Source of the DNA: Phycisphaerae bacterium
GTDB taxonomy: Bacteria; Planctomycetota; Phycisphaerae; UBA1845
Assembly: GCA_029260075.1 (NCBI GenBank)
Contig: JAJDDY010000023.1
Coordinates: 124,001 to 188,000, forward strand
Direction of reading: 5' to 3'
DNA length: 64,000 nucleotides
In this document: positions 18,718 to 28,029 of the stretch, piece by piece
How positions within the stretch are numbered: position 1 is the stretch's first letter
Layout: each line of letters starts with the position of its first letter
Position numbers and translations under genes: made by a program
The notes under the pieces: model-generated
The model's input: the letters and a program-made list of their open reading frames with translations, nothing else
Told to the model about the DNA's origin: nothing
Database searches by the model: none

Positions 18718-20661
18718 ATGACACGAGAATTGTGCGACCACGATTCACCAACGTCTGTTACTAACACTACCATCGAGCACCCACGTCGTTCTCGTCGGGT
18801 GAGCATTTCGATCATCGGCCGAAGTATGGTAGTGCGAATGTCTGTCTTGACACTGGCACTGACCGCTGTGTCGGTCGGTCAGTCGACTGCGGCGGCGCAG
18901 GGGCGACAGGTCGTTTCTGATCGCGGCGAGCGATTGGATCGCCTGGCTGCAGCAATGGATCTTAAGGATGGTCGCTTGGTGCGACTTTCGATCGACGGCA
19001 CGGTTGGGGCCCGCGTTCGGACTACGGTCGCGATCGATGGCGTGGACCGCACGTTGGAACTCCTGCCGCATTCGGTTCGGTCTGACGGCTTCGAATTGAA
19101 GGCTCAAGTCGAAGGCGGATCTTACGTGACGCTGGAGCCGCCGCCCGTTCGCACACTTCGCGGTACGGTCGTTGGGATTGAGGGCAGTGTCGTGGCGGCG
19201 TCGTTGTTGGAGGAGGGTCTGTATGCACGGATCATGATGCCAAACGATACGCAGTATTGGATCGAACCCGTGCAGGCACGCCTGGCTGATGCGGCTGTGG
19301 ATGAATACGTGATCTATCGCGGCGTCGATGTGATTCCAAGCAACGGGCAATGCTTGGCGATCGAACACAACGAACAACAGGCGAAGGGATCGGCGTCCGG
19401 TGTCGTGCTCAGTGGTGGTCAGTCGTTCATTGCCGAAGTGGCCGTAGATGCCGACTTCGAGTTTTTTCAGCGCTGGGGTTCGGGGACCACGGCGCGAATG
19501 GAAAGCGTCATCAACTCGATGAACATCCAGTACATCCGGGATGTGGGCATCGAGCACCAGATTGTGACAACCATCATCCGCACAGTCTCCGGTGCGCCAT
19601 ACGATAGTACGAACCCCAACACGCTGCTCAATCAGGTCCGGACGCAGTGGCGCAACAATCACACGACCATCGCACGTGATACGGTGGAGATGTTCACGGG
19701 TAAGAACATTGACGGAAGCGTGATCGGTATCGCATGGGTCGGCGTCGTTTGCTCCACGAATTTTGGATACAGCGTGGTACAGTCTGATTGCTGCGGAAGC
19801 TTCGGATGCGCGACTGATTTGTCCGCCCACGAAATCGGGCACAACTGGAACGCCTCGCACTGTTCGTGCAGTGGGTTTACGATGAACTCGGGACTTCAGT
19901 GCGCGAATCGATTTCAGCCGTCCGCGACCATTCCGAGCATTTTGAACCACCGCAACACGCGAACGTGCCTGGACGTCGGTCCCGGATTCACGTGCCCGAC
20001 CAGTAATCCCATATTGAGCGAGGCTGTCGTTGTTTCGAAGAACCGTTACCTTTCGATTCGCCCCAACAACCCGGGTGAGCTGACGGCGATTCGGGTTGTC
20101 GCTGTTGACCTGCCCGTTCCGTTCGATGTGCTTAACGGTCAGTCCATGTGGCTTGCCGAATCGGCGCTGATCAGTGAGAACCCCGGAACGATCGACCCCG
20201 CGGGGGCGCCGGGTTTCCCCACGCTTCGGTCGGCGGGGCTAGCGTGCGAACCGTTTTTTGCCGATTGGGGCGCTCTTGGCACCATCAACGTAGCGAGTAG
20301 TTGGATCGTTCCGGGCGCGACTTATCAAGTCGACGAGGTCAACGCGGTCTGTTCCGTTAGCGATCCGACGTCGTTTTCCATTCCGCTGGGCGTGGGCACG
20401 AGTGTCTTTGGTGATGTCGTGGAGAACTGTGCTACTTCGCCGTGCCCACCACCTGACGGCATCGTGGGTTTTGCTACGGACGTTGTAGCCATTTTGACGA
20501 AGTTTGTCAGCGATCCGGGTGCCCCGAGCAAGGCGCGGGTCGATCTCGTACCGGCCATCCCCGATGGGCTAGTCGGCATCACCGATGTCCTGTTCGCACA
20601 GGATGCGTTCCTGGGATTCGGCTACCCGTTCGCACCGGTCTCGTCCACACTCTGTCCGTAG
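18718..20661 (+). CDS. Secreted zinc metalloprotease (M12B/reprolysin-like) with dockerin-like tail
   Basis: A 647-residue exported protein. A hydrophobic segment at about residues 38-58 ending AAAQG is the likely signal. The catalytic motif HEIGHNWNASH gives zinc ligands His371, His375, His381 with Glu372, and GFTMNS (Met389) is the Met-turn, so this is a metzincin of the ADAM-like M12B type. The N-terminal ~190 residues resemble a propeptide. After the catalytic domain comes a beta-rich region and a C-terminal part with two repeats (PPDGIVGFATDVVAILTKF and IPDGLVGITDVLFAQDAF) that look like a degenerate dockerin. The start is supported by GAGGAAG upstream. A protein-degrading extracellular role is likely; targets unknown. 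Confidence 0.85.
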   Translation: MTRELCDHDSPTSVTNTTIEHPRRSRRVSISIIGRSMVVRMSVLTLALTAVSVGQSTAAAQGRQVVSDRGERLDRLAAAMDLKDGRLVRLSIDGTVGARVRTTVAIDGVDRTLELLPHSVRSDGFELKAQVEGGSYVTLEPPPVRTLRGTVVGIEGSVVAASLLEEGLYARIMMPNDTQYWIEPVQARLADAAVDEYVIYRGVDVIPSNGQCLAIEHNEQQAKGSASGVVLSGGQSFIAEVAVDADFEFFQRWGSGTTARMESVINSMNIQYIRDVGIEHQIVTTIIRTVSGAPYDSTNPNTLLNQVRTQWRNNHTTIARDTVEMFTGKNIDGSVIGIAWVGVVCSTNFGYSVVQSDCCGSFGCATDLSAHEIGHNWNASHCSCSGFTMNSGLQCANRFQPSATIPSILNHRNTRTCLDVGPGFTCPTSNPILSEAVVVSKNRYLSIRPNNPGELTAIRVVAVDLPVPFDVLNGQSMWLAESALISENPGTIDPAGAPGFPTLRSAGLACEPFFADWGALGTINVASSWIVPGATYQVDEVNAVCSVSDPTSFSIPLGVGTSVFGDVVENCATSPCPPPDGIVGFATDVVAILTKFVSDPGAPSKARVDLVPAIPDGLVGITDVLFAQDAFLGFGYPFAPVSSTLCP

Positions 20662-20693
20662 TGCTCCGTCAGACATCGAATGACGAGTTTACT

Positions 20694-20771
20694 TAGCCGC
20701 GCCCGTAACGGTGCGGACGTTTGAAATCAGCCCGTGCCGGCTTGAAAACGCTCCCGCACGGTCGCGGGCCG
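20694..20771. repeat. Family A palindrome (A2)
   Basis: Degenerate copy: TAGCCGCGCCCGTAACG on the left and CTCCCGCACGGTCGCGGGCC on the right. The flanks (AATGACGAGTTTAC left, CGGACGAACCCGTCAC right) are shared with A3 and A4. It sits between two convergent genes, where it could also help end transcription from both sides. Confidence 0.7.
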
Positions 20772-20826
20772 GATCGGACGAACCCGTCACTTGAGTCGTG
20801 ACAAAGCCGTAGTTTCGCGTGATGCG

Positions 20827-22080
20827 TTAGTCCGGTGTCAGCGTGACTGACTTGACGAGTGTCGTGGCGGTTGCGGGTCCGGTCATTCCGCCAACGGTAA
20901 CCCATACACCGTCGAACCACACCAAACCGCGATGGTCCATGGTCGGCGGTGGTATGCCCTTGCGTTTCGTGGTTGAGTTTGTAGGAGCGTCGATCTTCCG
21001 CGTATTCGTTGAGTTGACACGGGCGGCGTCTAACTTGCTCCGGCCACCCAATTTCGTCCACCGCGAATGAAGTGGATCGAACGTGACTATCTGGTCGAGC
21101 GGTCGGGATGCGTGTCCATCGTATCCTGTTCCGTTGTAGTTGTACGGTCGGTCCGTTCCTCCGACGAATATGATGCCGCCTTGAAATGGCGAGCGTGGCG
21201 GCGTTCGCAACGATAGTTCCATGGTCTTCTGCGTCGAAGTTATGTTCGCATCGCGGTTTTCTTCGGCTTGAGCATTTCGACTGGCCATCGAGTTGGCCGC
21301 ACGATACGTGGGGCGAAACGGACTCGGGGGCGCGGATTTCCAAGCGATGCTCGTAGGATCATCGCGCGAAATGCGACCGACCCAGGTATCATGCTGAATA
21401 GGATAGCCCGGCGTCGAGGCGCATCCGTCAATCATGACGAGCATATTGTCGACCGCTCCCCCGGCGTGGCCGAACCTTCCGGCGGCGGGGACGGCTGTCG
21501 CTTGTTGCCATCTACCCGTTTTCGTGTCGTAAACCTGAACCGCATTCGTGTTGGCGTTCGCAGGGCCATGCCACCCGCTGATCAAGTAGATATATCGATC
21601 TTGGTAGACGCCCACGACCGTGTCATCGACCGGTATGGGTACGTCGGTCAGACACACAAACCGATCACGCTTTGGATCATATCGAAAGAACCGGTGTTCC
21701 GAAGTTTCCTTGTTGCCTTCAACCGTATACCCGCCGATCAAATACACGTGGCCGTTACATGTCGCAGCCGAGGCAGCAATCTTCGCCAGACCGTTCAGGC
21801 GAGGTGCGTCGGCGCTACGAATCCACGGACCGGTTCCGGGAGACGACAGTTTGTACGACGCGGGGGTGATGGACTTGGGGTCGGTGGGGCGAGTCATTCC
21901 CATGAAGCTGTAGATCGTGCATGCTCCATTCGTGCAGACGCTTGTGACGGCGTTGTTGGTGATGGGTGTGGGGTAAGGCGCCAGCTTGCCGATAGTGACT
22001 TCGCCGTGCGTCTGTAGAGCGAATGGCGTGGATGACAGCACCGCGAACACGCCCAACACTGTATGAATTCGTAATCGCAT
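20827..22080 (-). CDS. Secreted kelch-repeat protein
   Basis: A 417-residue protein predicted to be exported, with a signal near residues 5-20 (VLGVFAVLSSTPFAL). It contains several kelch blades: GHVYLIGGYT ... FFRYDPKRDRFVCL, DRYIYLISGWHG ... VQVYDTKTGRWQQ, RFGHAGGAVDNMLVMIDG, GGIIFVGGTDRP ... VTFDPLHSRWTKLG, and GLVWFDGVWVTVGGMTGP, consistent with a beta-propeller. Kelch propellers mediate binding or sit in galactose-oxidase-like enzymes; no catalytic residues are recognised. I chose ATG at 22080; ATG at 22113 is an alternative adding 11 residues, and the frame is open further, but that would run into the divergent gene at 22245. Confidence 0.75.
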   Translation of the reverse strand: MRLRIHTVLGVFAVLSSTPFALQTHGEVTIGKLAPYPTPITNNAVTSVCTNGACTIYSFMGMTRPTDPKSITPASYKLSSPGTGPWIRSADAPRLNGLAKIAASAATCNGHVYLIGGYTVEGNKETSEHRFFRYDPKRDRFVCLTDVPIPVDDTVVGVYQDRYIYLISGWHGPANANTNAVQVYDTKTGRWQQATAVPAAGRFGHAGGAVDNMLVMIDGCASTPGYPIQHDTWVGRISRDDPTSIAWKSAPPSPFRPTYRAANSMASRNAQAEENRDANITSTQKTMELSLRTPPRSPFQGGIIFVGGTDRPYNYNGTGYDGHASRPLDQIVTFDPLHSRWTKLGGRSKLDAARVNSTNTRKIDAPTNSTTKRKGIPPPTMDHRGLVWFDGVWVTVGGMTGPATATTLVKSVTLTPD

Positions 22081-22244
22081 GACGACGAATATGGTAGCGG
22101 CGGGGATGGCCATTGGGCAACAGTTCTTGTGGAAGCGTACGTGTAGACGATCTGCGCGCGTCCGTGTACGTTGGCCGTGACGATCGTTTGCGACTATGTG
22201 GGTTGGCTCGCATGGTCGTAGGCGTGTGACGTGTTGGTGGTCCC

Positions 22245-22718
22245 ATGAGGTCGGACAAAGCGGCAACGAACGGAACCGAAGTTGATCGAGCGGTTGACGT
22301 GGGGAACTCTCGTTCGCGAGGTCGCAAGAAGCTTCTGATGCGCCAGCGCCGTTTGCCGGTCGCACTCGCGGGACTCATCACGCTTCTCTTGCTCCCGGTG
22401 CTCATCTTTCTGTTCATTCTTGCGGGCAACTACGTCATCGGTTTTGCCATGAATTCAATGCGCATGGACGCTCTGTTCAAGCATCCGAGCGCGGTCATCG
22501 ACGGTGGCTTACTTCTGTCGATCATGGTCGCAGTTCTCGTTTCGGGATCGGTGTTCCGTCGACTTCGCTGGCGAGTCTTTCCGTATGACGGGTCGATTTG
22601 CGGCGGGTGCGGATACGACCTGCGCGGTAGCGTAACCGGTCTGTGCCCGGAATGTGGCAGGAAGCCGCAACCGGATATTGAGCCATCCGTCGAACGCGAA
22701 CCCGACGTTCACGCGTGA
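22245..22718 (+). CDS. Small membrane protein with C-terminal GYDLRG zinc ribbon
   Basis: A 157-residue protein with a basic N terminus, two membrane helices (about residues 42-68 and 83-102), and a cytosolic-type zinc ribbon CGGCGYDLRG ... LCPECG at about 119-140. The same short ribbon occurs in three other otherwise unrelated membrane proteins in this window. Function unknown. It is divergent from the kelch gene (165-base gap) and precedes the sigma factor by 184 bases. Confidence 0.7.
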   Translation: MRSDKAATNGTEVDRAVDVGNSRSRGRKKLLMRQRRLPVALAGLITLLLLPVLIFLFILAGNYVIGFAMNSMRMDALFKHPSAVIDGGLLLSIMVAVLVSGSVFRRLRWRVFPYDGSICGGCGYDLRGSVTGLCPECGRKPQPDIEPSVEREPDVHA

Positions 22719-22902
22719 GTCACTTGTCGCACGCGCCCTTCTTGTCCTCACGCCTTGCATTGGGCTGATAACCTTTCGGCCATTTGGGCGGTACGGACGT
22801 GTTCGACACCGCCAAGCCCTCTTGTGGATCGGGTGCATCGCCCGCGCGAAAAACTCTGGAGAAGTGTTGAACCCGCCGGCGAGCTGTGCGACTGTAGTTG
22901 TG

Positions 22903-23469
22903 ATGCCCATGGGAAGAACACATGAGGACATTCAGGATGAGTTGCTGGTGTTGCAGTGTCAGGACGGCGACGACGCGGCGCTGAAGACGCTGGTTAGTCG
23001 GTGGCAGCCTCGATTGGCACGTTTCGCATGGCGACTGACGTCGGAGCGCGACGCTGCGCGCGACATAGTGCAAGATTCCTGGCTGGCCATTGTACGCGGA
23101 ATAAGGCGACTCGACGATCCCGCTCGTTTTCGATCGTGGGCCTATCGAATCGTCAGCAACAAATGTGCCGACTGGATCCGCCGTCGAAGCGCGCAGCGAA
23201 AGGCTGCGAAAGAGTTGCAGGGCGATACCGTTACGGACTACGAGCCTCGCACCGTCGATGGAGACTCGGCGGACGACGTGGACCGACTGAGGGTCGCGCT
23301 CAGGCAGCTACCTAGCCAGCAAAGAGCCATCCTGTCGCTTCATTACCTTGACGGGATCGGCGTGGCGGAAATCGCCCGCGTACTCGACGTGGCCGTGGGC
23401 ACGGTGAAGTCCCGACTTCATCACGCAAGAAATGGTCTTAGGAAGTCATTAGAAAGGAAGAGATCATGA
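22903..23469 (+). CDS. ECF-type RNA polymerase sigma factor
   Basis: A 188-residue sigma-70 family protein. Region 2 is visible as LVSRWQPRLARFAWRLTSERDAARDIVQDSWLAIVRG and FRSWAYRIVSNKCADWIRRR; region 4 as LRQLPSQQRAILSLHYLDGIGVAEIARVLDVAVGTVKSRLHHARNGLRKSL with its helix-turn-helix. I start at ATG 22903; 22909 is also possible and the frame is open to 22654, but the upstream part overlaps the preceding gene and lacks similarity. Its stop overlaps the next start (ATGA), so it is translationally coupled to a small membrane protein that may control it. Confidence 0.9.
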   Translation: MPMGRTHEDIQDELLVLQCQDGDDAALKTLVSRWQPRLARFAWRLTSERDAARDIVQDSWLAIVRGIRRLDDPARFRSWAYRIVSNKCADWIRRRSAQRKAAKELQGDTVTDYEPRTVDGDSADDVDRLRVALRQLPSQQRAILSLHYLDGIGVAEIARVLDVAVGTVKSRLHHARNGLRKSLERKRS

Positions 23470-23843
23470 ATGAACTAGACAAGAAAATTCGTGCGGCGCT
23501 CAGCAAGGAAGACGCCGATGCTCTCGACGACCTCGGGGGTGAGCCGTCCATGTTTGCGATGGTCGTGGAAGCCTTTCGCGGTCGACACCGGTGGCTTATG
23601 TGGTTAACGATGTTCTGGTCGCTCGTGTTTTTCGCGCTGAGCGTCGTGTCAGCCATCCAGTTCTTCAAGACTGAGGATCCGCGCGACATGCAGCTTTGGG
23701 GGCTTGGCTTCTTCCTTTGCATCGCGGCTGTTTCGATGTTCAAGATCTGGTTTTGGATGGAGTTGGTCAAGAACGCGATCATGCGCGAGATCAAACGCCT
23801 CGAACTGCAGGTCGCGCGACTCAGCGGTCGCATCAAGGACTGA
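23466..23843 (+). CDS. Small membrane protein coupled to the sigma factor (DUF6768-like)
   Basis: A 125-residue protein with an acidic N-terminal part (MNELDKKIRAALSKEDADAL), two membrane helices (about 45-66 and 77-96) and a C-terminal basic helix (IMREIKRLELQVARLSGRIKD) that may form a coiled coil. The arrangement and position right after an ECF sigma gene match proteins annotated as DUF6768. It shares four bases with the sigma gene. A role in holding the sigma factor at the membrane is an inference from context; no zinc-binding anti-sigma motif (HxxxCxxC) is present. Confidence 0.75.
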   Translation: MNELDKKIRAALSKEDADALDDLGGEPSMFAMVVEAFRGRHRWLMWLTMFWSLVFFALSVVSAIQFFKTEDPRDMQLWGLGFFLCIAAVSMFKIWFWMELVKNAIMREIKRLELQVARLSGRIKD

Positions 23844-23940
23844 GTCTTGGGGGTCCGCGAGACGATACGCATCGCGCCGAAGCGCGGCGGGTATGAACGT
23901 GGTTGCGCGTCGGCCGTCCGAGTTTTTGACGGCCCGCGCG

Positions 23941-24843
23941 CTATGGTAGTCGCCATCGAATCGTGGCGGCGACGCCGAGATGGTCGGATATTTTTTCGGG
24001 CCATACGGCGTAGTCGACGAATTCAAGCGCGTGTGAGATGAGAATCCAATCGATACGCCGGACCGGGGCGTTCGACGGAAACGTTAGCAGTGTTGGCCGG
24101 TCAACGGACTCGGCTAACTGTGAATGTGTGCCGTTGTTGGAGTCGGGTTGGAACGCCTGGAGTTTGAGTCGCGTTGCGATCATTCGGACGGCGTCGGTTT
24201 CCGACGTCCAGCGGCTGTTGAAGTCGCCCATGACGATTAGCGGTTGCTTCAGTGCGGACAAGATGTCGATTATATTCCTTGCCTCTTGGCGCCGTGCATC
24301 CGCTGACGAAGAGTCGAGGTGAAGCGAGACGACGACGACTAGGTGACCACTGAAGTCCAATTCGGCCGTGACGAACCCCTTGGTGTGGAACTGATGCACG
24401 ATGGAGCGGTGCGACGCTTTCGATCGCAATGGGCGATTTGACAGTAGCGCCGTGCCGTACCGGACCGAAAAATCTCCGATTCCGGTTTCAAAGTGTATTC
24501 CGTGGTGGACGAACTCATAGCCGGCGCGGTCGGCGATGTAGTCCACATGATGAAACAGTCCACTCCATGCCGATCGTCCGTCCGCCTCCTGCAAAGCGAT
24601 TACGTCCGGATTCTTGGTTCGGATTGCTACGGCTATCGCTTCGATGTTCGTTCGGAATTCCTCGACTGTGGGCGTGAATTGACTGACCGATAGGCCGCGA
24701 CCGTGCGCCAAATTGAGCGTGGCTACACGAAGCACCGTCGAGGCACTCGCCGGTTGATCTTCGCGTGCGTCTGCTCCGCTCGTCGTTTGCATCCCGGTCA
24801 TGCTGAGAAGGACTACTACGAAGATGAATCGTTCGATGTGCAT
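23941..24843 (-). CDS. Exported endonuclease/exonuclease/phosphatase (EEP) family hydrolase
   Basis: A 300-residue protein with a signal peptide (FIFVVVLLSMTGMQTTSGAD). EEP motifs appear in order: VATLNLAHGRG, DVIALQEADGRS (catalytic Glu region), VVVVSLHLDSSS, LIVMGDFNSRW (Asp-x-Asn), and ISDHLGVAATI (terminal Asp-His). The family hydrolyses phosphodiesters or phosphomonoesters in nucleic acids, lipids or sugars; export suggests an extracellular or periplasmic substrate. I start at ATG 24843 because the signal peptide follows directly; 42 more codons upstream are open. It is convergent with the sigma factor pair. Confidence 0.85.
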   Translation of the reverse strand: MHIERFIFVVVLLSMTGMQTTSGADAREDQPASASTVLRVATLNLAHGRGLSVSQFTPTVEEFRTNIEAIAVAIRTKNPDVIALQEADGRSAWSGLFHHVDYIADRAGYEFVHHGIHFETGIGDFSVRYGTALLSNRPLRSKASHRSIVHQFHTKGFVTAELDFSGHLVVVVSLHLDSSSADARRQEARNIIDILSALKQPLIVMGDFNSRWTSETDAVRMIATRLKLQAFQPDSNNGTHSQLAESVDRPTLLTFPSNAPVRRIDWILISHALEFVDYAVWPEKISDHLGVAATIRWRLP

Positions 24844-25262
24844 AGGGCGTTTGGTGACCTCGGCTGGCACGCGGGTCTCTCCGTACTCGGTCGATCGGAG
24901 CGGTTCAATGCTTCGCTTGGCGTTCGCGACGATCGCTCGTTTTTCGCATGGTACAGCGCACGATCTCAAATGCGAGACTGACAGCCTGTTGATTAAGGCT
25001 GGTATTCAATCACGTCGCCGCGAACACACCCGTGACAACGGGACTTGTCCCCGTCAAGAGGCGGAAATCGCTAATGGATCACCGGCTGGAAGCCGGTGCC
25101 ACACTTGTTCAACAGCCTGCTAAGCCGAAGGGGTAAGGCGACGTGCGGGTCGTGGAGCGCGGGATTGGCCGGATCTCGACGGTTCGCGTATGATGCGCTT
25201 TCGGAGACGTTGTTACGATCAAACCGCGCATGAATACACGCAGGATCGGAGGATTCAAGCCA
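24844..25262. other. Intergenic region holding family B element B1
   Basis: The region between the divergent EEP and PLP-enzyme genes. It contains the ~143-bp family B element at 24980-25122; the rest shows no gene. Confidence 0.5.
24980..25122. repeat. Family B element (B1), reverse orientation
   Basis: Ends ACAGCCTGTTGATTAA on the left and TTGTTCAACAGCCTGCTA on the right. Inside it carries GGATCACCGGCTGGAAGCCG (palindrome CACCGGCT-GGA-AGCCGGTG). Reverse-complemented, it aligns along its whole length with the copies at 34375 and 43990, including the shared stretches GCGATTTCCGCCTC, TTCGNGGCGACGTG and TTGAATAC. Confidence 0.85.
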
Positions 25263-26222
25263 ATGCCCAGATACGCAGCCGGTCTGCAGGACGTACGCGA
25301 CGCCCAGGAACGGATCGCGCCCCACGCCCATGTCACACCCGTGATGACTTCCAGTACGCTCGATTCGCTTGCGGGTCGAAGCTTGAGCTTCAAGTGCGAG
25401 AATTTCCAAAAAGTCGGTGCCTTCAAGACGCGCGGTGCATGCAACGCCATTCTCAATCTCTCACCCGAGGATGCGGCACGCGGTGTCGTAACGCACAGCT
25501 CGGGAAACCATGCTCAAGCCGTTGCGCGTGCGGCCGCCATTCGAGGGATCGATGCACACATCGTAATGCCCCGCACCGCGCCGTCTGTGAAGCGTGCGGC
25601 GGTTGAGGGGTACGGCGCCAAGGTCTACCCGTGCGAGCCGAATCTTACGGCTCGGCAAGCGCTTGCCGACGAGGCTGTTCAGGAAACCGGCGCCACACTC
25701 ATCTCACCGTTCGACGATCCGTTTATTATCGCCGGTCAGGGGACGGTTGCGCTCGAACTCATCGAGCAGGTCGATCATCGGTTGGATGCGATCATCGCGC
25801 CGATTGGCGGCGGGGGGCTTATGTCCGGGCTGTGCATCGCAGCTAAAGGCGTCGACGCAAACATGCGCCTGTTTGCGGCGGAACCCGCCGGAGCGGATGA
25901 CGCCGCCCGGTCGATGGCGGCGGGGCGGATGATCCCCCAGACGAGCCCGGACACCATAGCAGATGGTTTGTTGACCAGCATGGGCGAAAACACTTGGCCG
26001 ATCGTGCGCGATCATGTCGAGCAAGTGATTACGGTTACCGAAGTCCAGATCGTCAGCGCCATGCGGCTCGTTTGGGAACGAATGAAGATCATTATCGAGC
26101 CCAGCTCCGCCGTCGCGGTGGCCGCTGTGCTTTGCGATCAGTTCCGAGCCGTGAGCGGCCTCAACCATGTAGGCGTAGTGCTGACCGGCGGCAACGTCGA
26201 TCTCAACAAACTGCCGTGGTAA
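25263..26222 (+). CDS. PLP-dependent threonine/serine dehydratase or serine racemase
   Basis: A 319-residue fold-type II PLP enzyme. The PLP lysine is Lys55 in ENFQKVGAFKTRGA, the phosphate-contact loop is SSGNHAQA, and the glycine-rich loop is IGGGGLMSG. There is no C-terminal ACT domain, so it is the short form, as in catabolic threonine dehydratase or serine racemase; these cannot be told apart from sequence by eye. I chose ATG 25263 because GGAGG lies 10 bases upstream; an ATG at 25230 adds 11 residues. It is followed after 76 bases by the UbiB-like gene. Confidence 0.85.
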   Translation: MPRYAAGLQDVRDAQERIAPHAHVTPVMTSSTLDSLAGRSLSFKCENFQKVGAFKTRGACNAILNLSPEDAARGVVTHSSGNHAQAVARAAAIRGIDAHIVMPRTAPSVKRAAVEGYGAKVYPCEPNLTARQALADEAVQETGATLISPFDDPFIIAGQGTVALELIEQVDHRLDAIIAPIGGGGLMSGLCIAAKGVDANMRLFAAEPAGADDAARSMAAGRMIPQTSPDTIADGLLTSMGENTWPIVRDHVEQVITVTEVQIVSAMRLVWERMKIIIEPSSAVAVAAVLCDQFRAVSGLNHVGVVLTGGNVDLNKLPW

Positions 26223-26298
26223 CGGTCGAGTCTCTGCTTCATGTCGGTGTTCACGTCGGTGCGATTGACGCGCGGGCCGTCAGGGGCGACCCTACGGC

Positions 26299-28002
26299 AT
26301 GATGACGCCGATTCAACTCACACGAAGCGTTCGTAGCCTCAATCGCTTGCGACTCATCGCTCAGGTGCTCACGCGCCACGGGTTCGGCTTCATCGTCGCG
26401 CAGATCAACCTGACTAGATTCGTGCCTGTCTGGATGCTTGGTCGAAAGGCCATGGCCGAGCCGCCGCAGCAGGGCGGGTCGGAAATGGGGCGAAGGCTTG
26501 CTCAGGTCTGCACTGAACTCGGGCCGACGTTCGTCAAGCTGGGTCAGATCATGAGCACGCGGCTGGACCTGGTGCCGCCCGAGGTCGCGATCGAGTTGCG
26601 ATCGTTGCAAGATGAGGTGCCACCATTCGATTCGTCCGTGGCGATGGACATTATCGAGCGCGAGCTCTCACGCCCTGTTTCGGAATGTTTCAGCAGTATC
26701 GGCGACGAGCCCATCGCCAGCGCGTCGATTGGGCAGGTGTATCGGGCTAAGGGTTTGGATGGCGCCAACCTAATCGTCAAAGTGCAGCGCCCCGACGTCG
26801 CCGAGGTCATCCGACTGGATATGCACCTGCTTGCGTGGCTGGCTGAGTCGCTCGAAGGCGTAATGCCGGAACTGCGGATGTATCACCCAACGATGCTGGT
26901 TGACGAACTCGACCGCATGCTGACGCGGGAGCTCGACTACATCAACGAAGCCGCCACGACGCAACGAATCGGCCACGCCTTTCGCAATCGCCAGGGCGTT
27001 CGCGTTCCGGAAGTCGTGTGGTCGCTTTCCGGTCCGCGCGTGCTGACCATGCACGCGATCGCAGGCCGCAACCTCGACGTCGTGCTGGCCGAGGGCGACG
27101 ACTCGCTCATCAACCGCCCGCTCATCGGGAAGCGACTCATCGACTGCTACTTGGAACAGATCTTCGAACTCGGCGTGTTTCATGCCGATCCACACCCCGG
27201 AAACATCTTGGTCGAGCCACCGGCCAGTGTCGCGCTGATCGACTTCGGTCAGGTCGGGACGATCACGCAATCGCTGATGGACGACTTGGTGGTGCTCATC
27301 TACGCCTGCGCGAACAACGAGTTCGATGCGGCTGTGGACACGCTGGCGGACATGGGCGCGCTGGGTGAACACACGGATCGCCGCAACCTTTGCCGTTCGC
27401 TACAAGAGATGGCCCACAAGTACGCCGGTCTTCCCGTCAAGCGACTGGACTTCTCCACGCTCTTCGCGGAGTTTTCTGATGTCATGCGCCGCCACGATGT
27501 CGTCGTGCCGCGCGATCTCGCCGGGCTCATCAAGGCCCTCAGTACACTCGGTGTCGTAGCGACGAAGCTTAGCCCCGACCTCAATTTGCTTGAGCATATG
27601 ACGCCGAGAATCAAACGTCTGCTCACCGAGCGCATCTCGCCCGCACAGATCGCACGAAGCTCGGTGCGATTGGGTTGGGACGTGCTCAGCATTCTACGGC
27701 GGGCTCCCGGTCAAATTCGCGAGACCCTGCGCCGCATGTCCACCGGTCGGATCGAAATCAATGTACGGCATGAGAACATCGAGCGTCTGATTCGCGAGAT
27801 CGATCGGTCCGGAAATCGTTTGGCGTTCGCTGTTGTGATTGCTGCCATCATCATCGGTAGTTCCGTTGTCCTCGGTGTGGGTAGTGACACCACCGTGTTG
27901 GGCATCGAAGTGCGGTACATCGGCGTGGCCGGCTTCTTGATGGCCGGCGTGCTTGGCTTGGGGCTCGGATGGGCGATCTTCAGAAGCGGCAGACTGCACT
28001 GA
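26299..28002 (+). CDS. ubiB: ABC1/UbiB family atypical kinase
   Basis: A 567-residue member of the ABC1/AarF/UbiB family, which supports quinone biosynthesis and lipid handling with an unusual kinase-like fold. The diagnostic KxGQ motif is Lys80-Leu-Gly-Gln83 (FVKLGQIMSTR), followed by the Ala-rich nucleotide loop ASASIGQVYRA. Later motifs are HADPHPGNILV and LIDFGQVG. Two C-terminal membrane helices (about 510-530 and 538-560) match the family. No other ubiquinone or menaquinone genes are nearby. Family assignment is firm; gene symbol follows the family, the precise quinone role is not shown. Confidence 0.9.
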   Translation: MMTPIQLTRSVRSLNRLRLIAQVLTRHGFGFIVAQINLTRFVPVWMLGRKAMAEPPQQGGSEMGRRLAQVCTELGPTFVKLGQIMSTRLDLVPPEVAIELRSLQDEVPPFDSSVAMDIIERELSRPVSECFSSIGDEPIASASIGQVYRAKGLDGANLIVKVQRPDVAEVIRLDMHLLAWLAESLEGVMPELRMYHPTMLVDELDRMLTRELDYINEAATTQRIGHAFRNRQGVRVPEVVWSLSGPRVLTMHAIAGRNLDVVLAEGDDSLINRPLIGKRLIDCYLEQIFELGVFHADPHPGNILVEPPASVALIDFGQVGTITQSLMDDLVVLIYACANNEFDAAVDTLADMGALGEHTDRRNLCRSLQEMAHKYAGLPVKRLDFSTLFAEFSDVMRRHDVVVPRDLAGLIKALSTLGVVATKLSPDLNLLEHMTPRIKRLLTERISPAQIARSSVRLGWDVLSILRRAPGQIRETLRRMSTGRIEINVRHENIERLIREIDRSGNRLAFAVVIAAIIIGSSVVLGVGSDTTVLGIEVRYIGVAGFLMAGVLGLGLGWAIFRSGRLH

Positions 28003-28029
28003 GGCCGTCAATCCGCATCCGCCGAAGTC

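Noticed and set aside
18745-19950. Long minus-strand frame opposite the metalloprotease gene
   Set aside because: It is antisense to a protein with clear catalytic motifs, and its translation is Arg/His-rich without family similarity.
21268-22017. Plus-strand frame opposite the kelch gene
   Set aside because: The kelch repeats on the minus strand are clear; the antisense translation shows no motif.
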